A DNA stretch of 64,000 nt from an uncultured Chloroflexales bacterium (GTDB taxonomy: Bacteria; Chloroflexota; Chloroflexia; Chloroflexales; Chloroflexaceae). The notes below the pieces were generated by a model. That model was not told the DNA's origin, did not search any database, and was given only the letters and a program-made list of their open reading frames with translations. This document shows positions 21,454 through 29,299 of this stretch, in pieces. The stretch is taken from contig CALGUG010000054.1 of assembly GCA_937902315.1 (NCBI GenBank), positions 124,001 to 188,000 on the forward strand. The letters run 5' to 3'. Positions within the stretch are counted from its first letter, which is position 1; each line of letters opens with the position of its first letter. The position numbers and the translations under genes are program-made.

Positions 21454-24400
21454 ATGGCGCGTCAGCTTGCCTACATTCAAGATAACCTTCTTTTTTACGA
21501 GGCTACGCTTTCGCCTATAGTCGTCGGCTCGCCCGAATGGTACGATTGGCTTAATCACGAATCGAATCGCTCTTTCTCTTTGCGCACGCCCGCTGGAGCA
21601 GTCACGCTGCGGCGCGAAAAAAAGCGCAATAGCTACTATTGGTACGCCTACCGCCACTTGCAGGGCCACACCCATAAACGCTACGTGGGTAAGTCGAGCG
21701 ATCTCTCGCTTACGCATCTTCAACAGGCAGTCGAGGCGCTGCTGCAAAGCGAAGAGCAGCGGGTGTGCTCGCTACGTATTCGGCTCTTCGGCATACCCGA
21801 GTGGCTTAGCGACGATCAGCCTCAAGCACTGCCGAGCAAAGCCTTCGCTCTGATAGCCTATCTGCTCTTCAACCGCCAGCGCTCGCGCGAGCAGCTGATC
21901 GCCCTGCTCTGGCCCGAAAGCAGCAGTCTGGCTGGGCGCAAGAACTTACGTAATCTGATTTGGACCATGCGCAGCCATGGCGGCCAAAACCTGATCGAAG
22001 GCGATGAACTGATCAGCCTTTCGCCCCAGCTTTGGGTCGATGTAGCCCAATTCCAGCAAGGCTACGATGCGCTGCACAGCGCAGATCAAGCGCTGGCGAG
22101 CGCCGATCACAACCACGATCGCTTCGCTACGTTGCTTGAGCTCTATCGTGGTCCGCTCTTAGATGGCGTGGCCTTTGACGATGCGCCCGAGCTGGAGATC
22201 TGGCTGAGCAATCAGCGTGAGCACTTAAAGCGGCTCTATAGCGATCTGCTCGAGCGTCAGCTCAAGCTCTATCAACAAGCTGGGCGCTGGAACGATGTGC
22301 AACGCATAGCACAACTGGCCCTGAACGACGACCCGATCAACGAGCAGATGCACCAAGCGCTGATGGAGGCTTATGCGCGTTTGGGCGAGCGCAATGAGGC
22401 ATTGCGCCAGTATGAGCTGTTGCGCGCTCATTTGGAACGCGAGCTGGGCATGGAGCCGCTGCCCGAAACTATGCGCCTGCGCGACGAGATCGTCCAAGGC
22501 ATGCTGCACCCCTTAGTAGCCAAGCCCAAGCCGGAAACGCCCAAAACGGCGATCGCTAACGAGCCGTATGTTGGGCGCAGGACCGAGCTAGAGGCGCTCG
22601 ACGCGAATCTGCTCCAAGCTCAACAGACGGGCGCGCGGGTAGTGGCGCTGATCGGCGAGGCAGGAATCGGCAAATCGCGCCTTTGGCAGACTTGGCGCAG
22701 CCAGCACGCCGCGCATGTGCAGGGCTTTGAGACGCACTGCTTAGAGGTGATGCGCCATCTACCCTTCGCTCCGATCATCGAGCTTTTGCGTCAGTTGTTG
22801 AAGCAGGGCGTCTTCGAGCGCCTTGCCAGCGATCAAGCGCCGCACTGGCTGCTTGAGCTTAGCCGCCTGCTGCCCGAACTGCACGATCGCTTCCCCGATC
22901 TGCCCCAAGCTTCGGCGCTGCCGCCCGCCGAAGAACGCCGTCGCCTGTTCGAGGCGCTGGTTCAATTCTTTCAACTGGTGGTGCGCCCGCCATGGGTGCT
23001 GTTCGTCGATGATCTGCACTGGGCCGACAGCACAACCATCGAATGGCTGGGCTATCTGGTCTATCGTTTTCAGGAGCAGGCCTGTCTGTTGGTTATTGCC
23101 TATCGACCGGAAGAGCGCCCAAGCCGTCTCGATGAACTGCTTGTTTCGTGGTCACGCACAGCCAGCCTAGAGCGCTTGGCGTTGCAGCGCTTCAATCGCG
23201 AAGAGAGCGAGCGTTTGATTCAAGCGCTGGGCGGCGATCTCTCGCGTACGCCCGAACTGTACGAGCGTAGCGCTGGCAATCCTTATTACCTGATTCAGCT
23301 GATGCAAGCGCCGCCCCACAGCACACCCAGCGCTCTGGTCGATATGATCTCGGCGCGTTTGAACGCCCTGCCCGATCTGTTGCGCGATGTGCTCCAAGCT
23401 GTGGCGGTGCTGCAACCATCGAACGACTTTGCGACGCTTTGCCAAACCAGCGGCCACAGCGAAAGCGAAACGCTCGATGCGATCGATCTGCTGGTGCAGC
23501 AAGGTTTTGTAGTGGAACACAACAGCGGGTTGAGCTTTAGCCATCCCATGCTGGGCCAAGTGCTCGATGCCAATCTCAGCGGTATGCGTCGCCGTTTGTT
23601 GCATCGGCGTGCGGCCCAAGCTTGGCTGAATAGCCCCGCTGGTAAAGCTCCCGAGCAGGCCGGACGACTGGCCTATCACTATCAGGAAGCTGGCGAGGCG
23701 GTCTTAGCGGCCGACTATGCAGAACAGGCTGGCAACTACGCGCTTTATTTAGGCGCAACCAACGAGGCGGCCCGCTTCTTTCGCCAAGCGCTCGAACACG
23801 AGCGAACTCCGGCACGTTTGTATGGCCTAGGGGTCAGTCTCTATTGGCAGGGCGATTATCAGCAGTCGCATGGGCATCTGACCGAAGCCCACGATCGTTG
23901 GATCGCCTCGGGTGATAGCTCGCACGCCGCTGAAGCTGCCCTCGAACTGGCGCGTAGCGCGCTTGCGACCGGTCAACTCAAAGATGCGCTCCATTGGATC
24001 AAACAGGGGCGAAGCTATTTGGTTGAGGAGCATAACGATAGCGCGCTTGCTTTAGGTTCCTACTTGTTGGCGACTGGTATGCGTGCGAGCGGTCAGTCTT
24101 TGGCGGAGGCAGAGGCGCATCTCTACGAGGCGCTGCGCTATGCTACCCAAGCGCATTACGATAGCCTCAAAGCGCCGATCGTCTTCGAGCTAGGCAATGT
24201 CAAAGCCCAAGAGGGCGATTTGCAAGCTGCCTTGAGCTACTTTGAACAGGTTATCGCTTTCGCTGAGCAGCAGAACGATAGTCTTCATATCGCGCTGGGC
24301 CACAACAATCTGGCCTATCACGCTCTGTTGCTGGGCGATCTTGCGCTGGCCAAGCGCCATATCGATCAGGCCATAGCGATTACAGAAGAGCGCGACCTTG

Positions 24401-24690
24401 CGACCAATCGCCAGTGGGTCTATAGCACACGCGGCGAGATCGCGCTAGCCGAGCGGGATTGGGAGGCCGCCGATAGGTGGCTGACACGCGGCAGAGCTAT
24501 GGCTGAGCATTTTAATAACCGTGCTCTGTTAGTTGGCTACCAGATCAATCTCGCTCGACTGGCATGGGGGCGCGGTCAGCGCGAAACAGCCGCTCAGCTC
24601 TTGCAAGAAGCGCAACAGCAGGCCATCAAATTGGGCGATCGCCATCTTTTTCGAAGTGCTCGACAGCTCGCCGCCGAGTGGGGCATCTAG
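21454..24690 (+). CDS. SARP/BTAD-type transcriptional activator with AAA ATPase and TPR domains
   Basis: This is a 1078-residue multidomain regulator. Residues 1-105 are an N-terminal module (SPEWYDWLNHESNRSFSLRT, YWYAYRHLQGHTHKRYVGKS) that I have seen in front of Chloroflexota LuxR/MalT-like regulators. About 105-190 is an OmpR-type winged helix (LIAYLLFNRQRSREQLIALL). About 190-345 is a BTAD helical domain (ERNEALRQYELLRAHLEREL). A STAND/AAA ATPase follows, with Walker A GEAGIGKSR near 400 and Walker B VLFVDDLHWAD near 515. TPR-like repeats run from about 730 to the end. GGGAGG lies before the ATG. The gene is alone and preceded by an inverted repeat around its own -10, so autoregulation is likely. 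Confidence 0.88.
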   Translation: MARQLAYIQDNLLFYEATLSPIVVGSPEWYDWLNHESNRSFSLRTPAGAVTLRREKKRNSYYWYAYRHLQGHTHKRYVGKSSDLSLTHLQQAVEALLQSEEQRVCSLRIRLFGIPEWLSDDQPQALPSKAFALIAYLLFNRQRSREQLIALLWPESSSLAGRKNLRNLIWTMRSHGGQNLIEGDELISLSPQLWVDVAQFQQGYDALHSADQALASADHNHDRFATLLELYRGPLLDGVAFDDAPELEIWLSNQREHLKRLYSDLLERQLKLYQQAGRWNDVQRIAQLALNDDPINEQMHQALMEAYARLGERNEALRQYELLRAHLERELGMEPLPETMRLRDEIVQGMLHPLVAKPKPETPKTAIANEPYVGRRTELEALDANLLQAQQTGARVVALIGEAGIGKSRLWQTWRSQHAAHVQGFETHCLEVMRHLPFAPIIELLRQLLKQGVFERLASDQAPHWLLELSRLLPELHDRFPDLPQASALPPAEERRRLFEALVQFFQLVVRPPWVLFVDDLHWADSTTIEWLGYLVYRFQEQACLLVIAYRPEERPSRLDELLVSWSRTASLERLALQRFNREESERLIQALGGDLSRTPELYERSAGNPYYLIQLMQAPPHSTPSALVDMISARLNALPDLLRDVLQAVAVLQPSNDFATLCQTSGHSESETLDAIDLLVQQGFVVEHNSGLSFSHPMLGQVLDANLSGMRRRLLHRRAAQAWLNSPAGKAPEQAGRLAYHYQEAGEAVLAADYAEQAGNYALYLGATNEAARFFRQALEHERTPARLYGLGVSLYWQGDYQQSHGHLTEAHDRWIASGDSSHAAEAALELARSALATGQLKDALHWIKQGRSYLVEEHNDSALALGSYLLATGMRASGQSLAEAEAHLYEALRYATQAHYDSLKAPIVFELGNVKAQEGDLQAALSYFEQVIAFAEQQNDSLHIALGHNNLAYHALLLGDLALAKRHIDQAIAITEERDLATNRQWVYSTRGEIALAERDWEAADRWLTRGRAMAEHFNNRALLVGYQINLARLAWGRGQRETAAQLLQEAQQQAIKLGDRHLFRSARQLAAEWGI

Positions 24691-24724
24691 CTATTCCAAA
24701 TCTGATCTAAATCCGTTTGATCGC

Positions 24725-24802
24725 TTCAGTATTCTAGCGGCTTGGTCTCTTCCTCAAAGAGGGCTGCTAGCGCGTCCGCCTACGGCTACCAACAGCTCGC
24801 CC
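24725..24802 (+). repeat. Core repeat copy 8, forward orientation
   Basis: The exact core is at 24772-24792. AAATCCGTTTGA on its left and TCAAGCGGATTTTG-TA (to 24871) on its right form an inverted pair around it. Confidence 0.85.
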
Positions 24803-25028
24803 GTAAGCAGGCTGTTGTAGCTGTGTGCCCAGAGACCACCCCAAAACACAACGCTTCAAGCGGATTTTGTATGATTAGCTTGTTGTTTTTGGCCTTCGGC
24901 AGAGTAGAACTCAACTCTTGCCCTTGGTTTGTTTCTTTAGTTGCGAGCTTGCATGGTTGTAGGCAGAGTTGCTCGTAGCAGCGCTAACCTAGCAGGCGCA
25001 ATGAGCGACGATGAAGCGGCGACGAAAG

Positions 25029-25068
25029 GACGAGGGAGTTTTGCGCGTCAGCGCAAAACTCCCTCGTC
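25029..25068. repeat. Perfect 18-bp hairpin inside repeat pair
   Basis: Arms 25029-25046 and 25051-25068 pair completely around GTCA. No T-run follows. The sequence is unrelated to the hairpins in other copies. Confidence 0.85.
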
Positions 25069-25078
25069 GTATTGAAGG

Positions 25079-25143
25079 TTGGGATGTTGGTAGCCGTAGG
25101 CGGACGCGGTGGGGACTGAATGGGGCTAGAAGCTGCTCCGCCA
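25079..25143 (-). repeat. Core repeat copy 9, reverse orientation
   Basis: The core is at 25087-25107. It is the partner of copy 8, 300 bp away, and ends in a CTGCTCCGCCAAAAGAG arm. Confidence 0.85.
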
Positions 25144-25174
25144 AAAGAGCTCCTATTGCGAAAATTGCTAGCGG

Positions 25175-25621
25175 TTAGGCGTTGAGCAAACGTGCTTCAA
25201 GCGAGATCTCTTCGAGGCCGGGCGCAAGCAAACGCGAGATCGGACAGCCGGTTTTAGTCTGCTCGGCGGCTGCTTGGAAGGCTTCGTTGTCGATCCCAGG
25301 CACTTTGCCCTCGACGACAAGATGGATCTTGGAGACTGTAGGCCCGCTTTGATCCATGCGCAGGGTGACGGTCGCTGTGGTTGTGACCGAATCGGGCACA
25401 TGGCCTGCACCGCTGAGATTAGCCGAAAGCGCCATGCTGAAACAGGCCGCATGGGCGGCGGCGATCAATTCCTCAGGATTGCTTCCTTTCTGGTTTTCGA
25501 AACGAGACACAAAGGTCACTTGTGCATCCTGCAGCGCACCGCTTTGGGTCGAGACAAGCCCTTTACCAGACTTCAGGTCGCCGGACCACGTCGATGTGGC
25601 ATTTCGATGAAACTCAGCCAT
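25175..25621 (-). CDS. OsmC family peroxiredoxin
   Basis: This is a 148-residue protein starting at ATG 25621 with AAGGAG 9 bp upstream; a longer frame to 25666 lacks such a site. The two redox cysteines of OsmC are in AAHAACFSMAL and KTGCPISRLL, about 70 residues apart, with the conserved arginine/glutamate in SRFENQKGSNPEELIAAA. OsmC proteins reduce organic hydroperoxides in the cytoplasm using a cysteine pair. The sequence is closer to OsmC than to Ohr because of the SNPEELIAAAHAACF context. A TGCTACAAT extended -10 lies about 35 bp upstream on the minus strand. It is divergent from the Dabb gene. Confidence 0.92.
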   Translation of the reverse strand: MAEFHRNATSTWSGDLKSGKGLVSTQSGALQDAQVTFVSRFENQKGSNPEELIAAAHAACFSMALSANLSGAGHVPDSVTTTATVTLRMDQSGPTVSKIHLVVEGKVPGIDNEAFQAAAEQTKTGCPISRLLAPGLEEISLEARLLNA

Positions 25622-25784
25622 GGGAATGCTCCTTTTGGAAAAATATGTGGAGTTCACATGATCCATTGTAGCACACCGTTTGAGAGGTGGCGTGCTGGGC
25701 TGAAAAAGCAGGGGCGGTTTGTTTGTATAATGCGCCTATCCATTGGTTGCTTAGGGCCTTTGCGCCCACTGAAAAGGAATGCAA

Positions 25785-26084
25785 ATGTTTGTTCACACCG
25801 TTTATTTCTGGCTGCGCCCCGATCTGAGCGAGGAAGAGGTGCAGACCTTCTATGCCGGTCTCGAATCGCTGCGCTCTATCGAGTGCGCTCAGCTTGTAAC
25901 CTGGGGCAAGCCCGCCGACACCGACCGACCTGTTATCGACCGCAGCTATAGCGCTGGCCTGATCACCATCTTCGCCGATAAGGAAGCGCATGATATCTAC
26001 CAAGACCACCCGGTGCATGATGCCTTCCGCAAGAACTGCGGCCATCTTTGGAATAAAATAGTTATTTATGATACGGTGAGCTAG
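25785..26084 (+). CDS. Dabb-domain (stress-responsive alpha/beta barrel) protein
   Basis: This is a 99-residue ferredoxin-like dimeric barrel. ATG 25785 is chosen over ATG 25779 because AAAAGGA is 7 bp before it. It starts FVHTVYFWLRPDLSEEEVQTF, with the conserved HTVYFWLK-type strand of Dabb proteins, and includes LITIFADKEAHDIYQDHPVHDAF, whose HPVH motif is typical. Some members cleave or bind small molecules, but most are uncharacterised. A terminator with a 12-bp stem lies 25 bp past the stop. Confidence 0.85.
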   Translation: MFVHTVYFWLRPDLSEEEVQTFYAGLESLRSIECAQLVTWGKPADTDRPVIDRSYSAGLITIFADKEAHDIYQDHPVHDAFRKNCGHLWNKIVIYDTVS

Positions 26085-26108
26085 GCCTGAGAAGACTGTC
26101 ATCTCGGG

Positions 26109-26148
26109 GGTGGATAGTGCTTCTAGAAGTGGCATTATCCACCTTTTT
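26109..26148 (+). terminator. Terminator after the Dabb gene
   Basis: GGTGGATAGTGC pairs with GCATTATCCACC (one G-U) around an 11-nt loop, followed by five T. Confidence 0.88.
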
Positions 26149-26214
26149 GCTTATCGGTTTGACCCTCTGGGACAGCATTTGTTTACAATAAATATATATA
26201 TTTGTTTTTCATAT

Positions 26215-26242
26215 TGACCAAATGGTGCCTATAGGGTAAAAA
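26215..26242 (+). promoter_or_regulatory. Possible promoter of the transporter/ATP-grasp operon
   Basis: TTGACC (26215-26220) is followed after 16-17 bp by TAAAAA, a weak -10. A TATATA-rich stretch next to it offers alternatives. Confidence 0.4.
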
Positions 26243-26274
26243 TACTATATATACTAATACTTGTAGCAGAATTC

Positions 26275-26347
26275 TTTGAAGCAGGAAATGCTTCAAATGA
26301 GCAATATCATGAAGGCATGTCTCGAGAGATGCTGCCCTTATTGCTCA
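26275..26347 (+). ncRNA. Candidate structured 5' leader of the transporter/ATP-grasp operon
   Basis: Two adjacent hairpins are abutting. TTTGAAGCA pairs with TGCTTCAAA around GGAAA (26275-26297). TGAGCAATA (26298-26306) pairs with TATTGCTCA (26339-26347) around a 32-nt interior that itself holds GGCA/TGCC and GCATGTCTC/GAGAGATGC pairings. It lies about 120 nt before the ATG, after the preceding terminator. It matches no riboswitch class that I recognise, and no expression terminator is obvious downstream. Confidence 0.5.
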
Positions 26348-26465
26348 ACGAGCCGTCAGGTTTTGTATTGTCGCTTTTTAGGTAATGTCTTGAGCGTATA
26401 GGTAGAACATCATGCAGAGTCGTGACTGTCTTGTGCGCTGCTATCAGAATACATAGTGACACGCT

Positions 26466-27380
26466 ATGTTGTGGATAGTCATCGCACTAATTGCCCCGGC
26501 CTCTTGGGCCATCGGTAACCATATCGATAAGTATTTAATAGATACACAACACGATAATGGTGGAATACCGCAACTTCTTCTATATTCAGCCTTTATAGGT
26601 CTGCCTGCCTTGATCTTAATCGGTCTGTTTCAGCCGAATGTGTTACAGATATCGGTTTGGCATGGAACGATTTTGACTGCCAATGGCATGCTCTATGTTC
26701 TTGGCCTTATTCCGTATTTCTATGCTCTAGAACAGGAGGAGGCTTCTGTTGTCATACCTCTGTTTCAGTTGACGGCAGTTTTCAGCTACTTCTTAGGCCT
26801 ATTCATTTTAGATGAACAGCTAGGCTGGGAACAGATAGCTGCTTCGTTATTGATCATCTTTGGTTCAGTTTTTGTCACTCTAGAAGCTGATCCAAAGCGC
26901 TTTAGGGTACGATTTTCGGTCTTCCTCTGGATGCTTCTGGCTTCATTTTTAAATGCGCTGAACTGGCTGCTTTTTAAAGTCGTTGCCATTGAAGAAGCAT
27001 TCTGGCGAACGAGCTTTTGGGAGTATGTTGGCTTTGTGATTGTAGCAGTGGGCCTGCTAATAATTCCTGGCTATCGCCACACCTTTATTCAAGCTATTCG
27101 GATCAAAAGCCCAACCGTTTTGGCTTTTGTGACGCTTAATGAGGTTTTGGGCCTGATAGCAAAAACAGCCACGAACTTCGCAAGCTTGTTAGCACCGTTG
27201 GCACTTGTGTCGGTCTTAAATGGTTTACAGCCGCTGTTTGTTTTTGTGTTAGGTATTCTTCTGACGCTGTATGTGCCAACATACACGAAGGAAATGTTAG
27301 ATAGACACAATGTTTTTCGCAAGTTGATTGCGATGATCATTATGGTTATTGGCACATCTTGGTTAGCCATTAGCTCATAG
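26466..27380 (+). CDS. EamA/DMT-superfamily transporter
   Basis: This is a 304-residue protein with about ten membrane helices arranged as two five-helix halves. The EamA traits are ALIAPASWAIGNHIDKYLID at the start, YFYALEQEEASVVIPLFQLT, and the second-half counterpart ASLLAPLALVSVLNGLQPLFVF. DMT transporters export or import small metabolites such as amino acids. It is the first gene of a two-gene operon; the next start is 20 bp after its stop. Coupling to a carboxylate-amine ligase suggests export or uptake of the ligase product or substrate, which is inference. Confidence 0.85.
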   Translation: MLWIVIALIAPASWAIGNHIDKYLIDTQHDNGGIPQLLLYSAFIGLPALILIGLFQPNVLQISVWHGTILTANGMLYVLGLIPYFYALEQEEASVVIPLFQLTAVFSYFLGLFILDEQLGWEQIAASLLIIFGSVFVTLEADPKRFRVRFSVFLWMLLASFLNALNWLLFKVVAIEEAFWRTSFWEYVGFVIVAVGLLIIPGYRHTFIQAIRIKSPTVLAFVTLNEVLGLIAKTATNFASLLAPLALVSVLNGLQPLFVFVLGILLTLYVPTYTKEMLDRHNVFRKLIAMIIMVIGTSWLAISS

Positions 27381-27400
27381 TTTAGAAAAGAGGTCATGCT

Positions 27401-28396
27401 GTGCGAATCGGAGTTACCTACGAACGCAAAGAAGATTATCCGTATCGCCCCGAAGATCCGGCAGATGCTAATTCGGAATTGCTATCTGCCCAGGAGGAAG
27501 AGGAGTTGCTGAACGGATTACGCGATGCTGGACACGAGGTTATACCGATCGGCGATGCGCGGCGTTTACTTGAACGCCTCTCGTATTGGCAAAACGAATG
27601 CGACTTAGTGCTGAATAAGTCGGTTGGTTATCGAGGACCAGAGCGTAAAAGTATCGTGCCGACCATCTTAGAAGCAGCGAATATCCCGTATATTGGATCG
27701 ACCCCTTATACCCTCTCGTTGACCCGTAACAAATACCATACCAAACTGATAGTTAAAGATGCCAATGTGCCAACGCCGCCTGCGGCCCTGCTGTTCGGTG
27801 GTGTCGATGCAGACCTAGATTCTCTGATTTACCCTGTGATTGTGAAGCCGATCGCCGAAAGCTCGAGCATCGGTATCGAAACGGGAGTATCGGTGGTTGA
27901 TACGCCCGAACAAGCTTATGAGCGCGCCGCTTATTTGTACGAGCGCTACGCTCAGCCGATTCTGGTTGAAACATTTATTGCAGGTACCGAAATAGAAGTG
28001 CCGCTGATCACCGATCCAGATCCGAAGGTTTTGGGCGTCTTGGCCGTCTCGATCGATGGCAAGATTCCAGACGATGAGTATTATTTGTCTTCAGATACGG
28101 TCTATAACGATAACTACAATTTTGTCGAAACGCCGGAGCATGTCGATAATGAGTTAGTCGCTGCGATCGCTGCCCGAGCCGCGAAGGCGCTTGGTATTCG
28201 CGACTATGGCCGCATCGACTTCCGGGTTAGCCGCGATGGCACCCCTTGGATGATCGAAGCCAGCACACACCCGCATATCCAACGCTTATCGAGCTTCTGC
28301 ATTTTGACCGAACGCGCGGGCGGCAAGTATCACGATATGCTCGATATGCTTGTTCAGGTCGCGGCGCGCCGTTATCAAATAGCTTATTACGTCTGA
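27401..28396 (+). CDS. ATP-grasp ligase related to D-alanine-D-alanine ligase
   Basis: This is a 331-residue protein beginning at GTG 27401 with AGAGG upstream. The fold is that of Ddl: a N-terminal Rossmann part with LNKSVGYRGPERKSIVPTIL and EAANIPYIGSTPYTLSLTRNK, the glycine-rich ATP lid AESSSIGIETGVS, and metal-binding RIDFRVSRDGTPWMIEAS. Ddl normally ends the metal site with EVN; here it is EAS followed by THPHIQRLSSF. This change and the missing Ddl D-Ala signature argue for another amino acid or peptide substrate. It is cotranscribed with a DMT transporter. I would call it a carboxylate-amine ligase of unknown substrate. Confidence 0.8.
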   Translation: MRIGVTYERKEDYPYRPEDPADANSELLSAQEEEELLNGLRDAGHEVIPIGDARRLLERLSYWQNECDLVLNKSVGYRGPERKSIVPTILEAANIPYIGSTPYTLSLTRNKYHTKLIVKDANVPTPPAALLFGGVDADLDSLIYPVIVKPIAESSSIGIETGVSVVDTPEQAYERAAYLYERYAQPILVETFIAGTEIEVPLITDPDPKVLGVLAVSIDGKIPDDEYYLSSDTVYNDNYNFVETPEHVDNELVAAIAARAAKALGIRDYGRIDFRVSRDGTPWMIEASTHPHIQRLSSFCILTERAGGKYHDMLDMLVQVAARRYQIAYYV

Positions 28397-28484
28397 TCTG
28401 CGGCCCAAATAAATGCTCTGAAATAGCACATTCCTCTCTTCACTAATGCAAGGCTTTTCGCAGAGCGCACTCTTTCTTCTGTAA

Positions 28485-28646
28485 TACCAAATCCGATTAG
28501 CTGAGTTCTTTTGGCTTTCGGTAGAGTGGAACTTGACGATGTTAGTTGTGTAACATTTCGCACGACAGAGCGAAATGTTACACAACTTTTCCCCGGTTTT
28601 TGTCTTCCCGCATTACGAGCATGCACGTCTTTAGGCCGATTTGGTA
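28485..28646. mobile_element. 162-bp MITE-like element with TA-flanked terminal inverted repeats
   Basis: Left end TA-CCAAATCCG and right end CCGATTTGG-TA are inverted (one mismatch) and both abut TA, the target of IS630/Tc1-type elements. Inside are GGCTTTCGGTAGAGTGGAAC, an 18-bp hairpin and ATGCACGTCTTTA. It has no coding capacity. Confidence 0.65.
28544..28587. repeat. Perfect 18-bp hairpin within the 28.5-kb element
   Basis: AGTTGTGTAACATTTCGC pairs with 28570-28587 around an 8-nt loop; CTTTT follows on the plus strand, so it may also end transcription from the ATP-grasp operon. Confidence 0.85.
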
Positions 28647-28783
28647 TGATGTGTGAGATTTGGTCCCTTTATTCCAAATCTCACACTCATTTCTGGCATC
28701 TTGCGGCGATAGCTTTTATCATTCGTTCATAACATTAGGTTTTTAGGAGGCCTTTCGGCACACAGCTACGACGTCGTATGGGA

Positions 28784-28860
28784 GGGCGGGCTGTTGGTAG
28801 CCGTAGGCGGACGCGCTAGCCGCCTTCTTTGGGCTAGCGACCGAGCCGCTAGAGCTGTGC
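28784..28860 (-). repeat. Core repeat copy 10, reverse orientation, unpaired
   Basis: The exact core is at 28794-28814. The arm CCGAGCCGCTAGAGCTG resembles copy 8 more than other forward copies. Confidence 0.85.
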
Positions 28861-29299
28861 TTTAGTTAGGCAACCTTGGGTGAAGAGCAAGAGACAGTGT
28901 GAACGTGGTTTTGCAGTGTCAACTGGGCTGTGAGGCTTGTAGATCGATGTTGAGAACGCTTGCGCTAGTGCTTTGTGATGGAAAGCATGTGCTTATCGGC
29001 AGAGCGGTTTGAGATATTTGTGTTTAGAAAATGTTTTGAGATTTCCACAATTTTATATGACAATGATAAAAATAACAGATATTGAAGCGATGTGAAAGGT
29101 GCAAATTATGGTTGTATAAGGCATAAAAGTAAAGATATAGCATATTTCCCTTATAAAAATATGTTGCATCTTGTAATAGAGGTATGTTATCCTTACTTTG
29201 TCGTTACAAACATTCGCGCTCCTTACACAAAGTCTCGTGTAGGGCACTGGCTGGAGCAGGATCCATCTTACTATTACGCTTGTTGGGAGTTCCAGCGGA

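Larger units (their letters stand above)
24691..25174. other. 484-bp gap with an inward-facing repeat pair
   Basis: The forward core copy, a GGCCTTCGGCAGAGTAGAAC block (about 24890), an 18-bp hairpin and the reverse core copy follow one another. No gene is seen. Confidence 0.75.
26085..26465. other. 381-bp gap with terminator and structured leader
   Basis: Besides the terminator, promoter and hairpin pair listed, the stretch 26348-26465 shows no clear structure and no strong ribosome site before ATG 26466. Confidence 0.5.
28397..29299. other. 903-bp gap with MITE-like element and reverse core repeat
   Basis: It holds the complete 162-bp element at 28485-28646 and a reverse core copy at 28784. 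From 28870 to 29299 no repeat is seen; the last 250 bp are AT-rich and should carry the histidine kinase promoter, which I cannot pinpoint. Confidence 0.6.

Noticed and set aside
27401..28396. Calling the ATP-grasp protein ddl
   Set aside because: The metal-site asparagine is replaced and the substrate-binding signature is not found.
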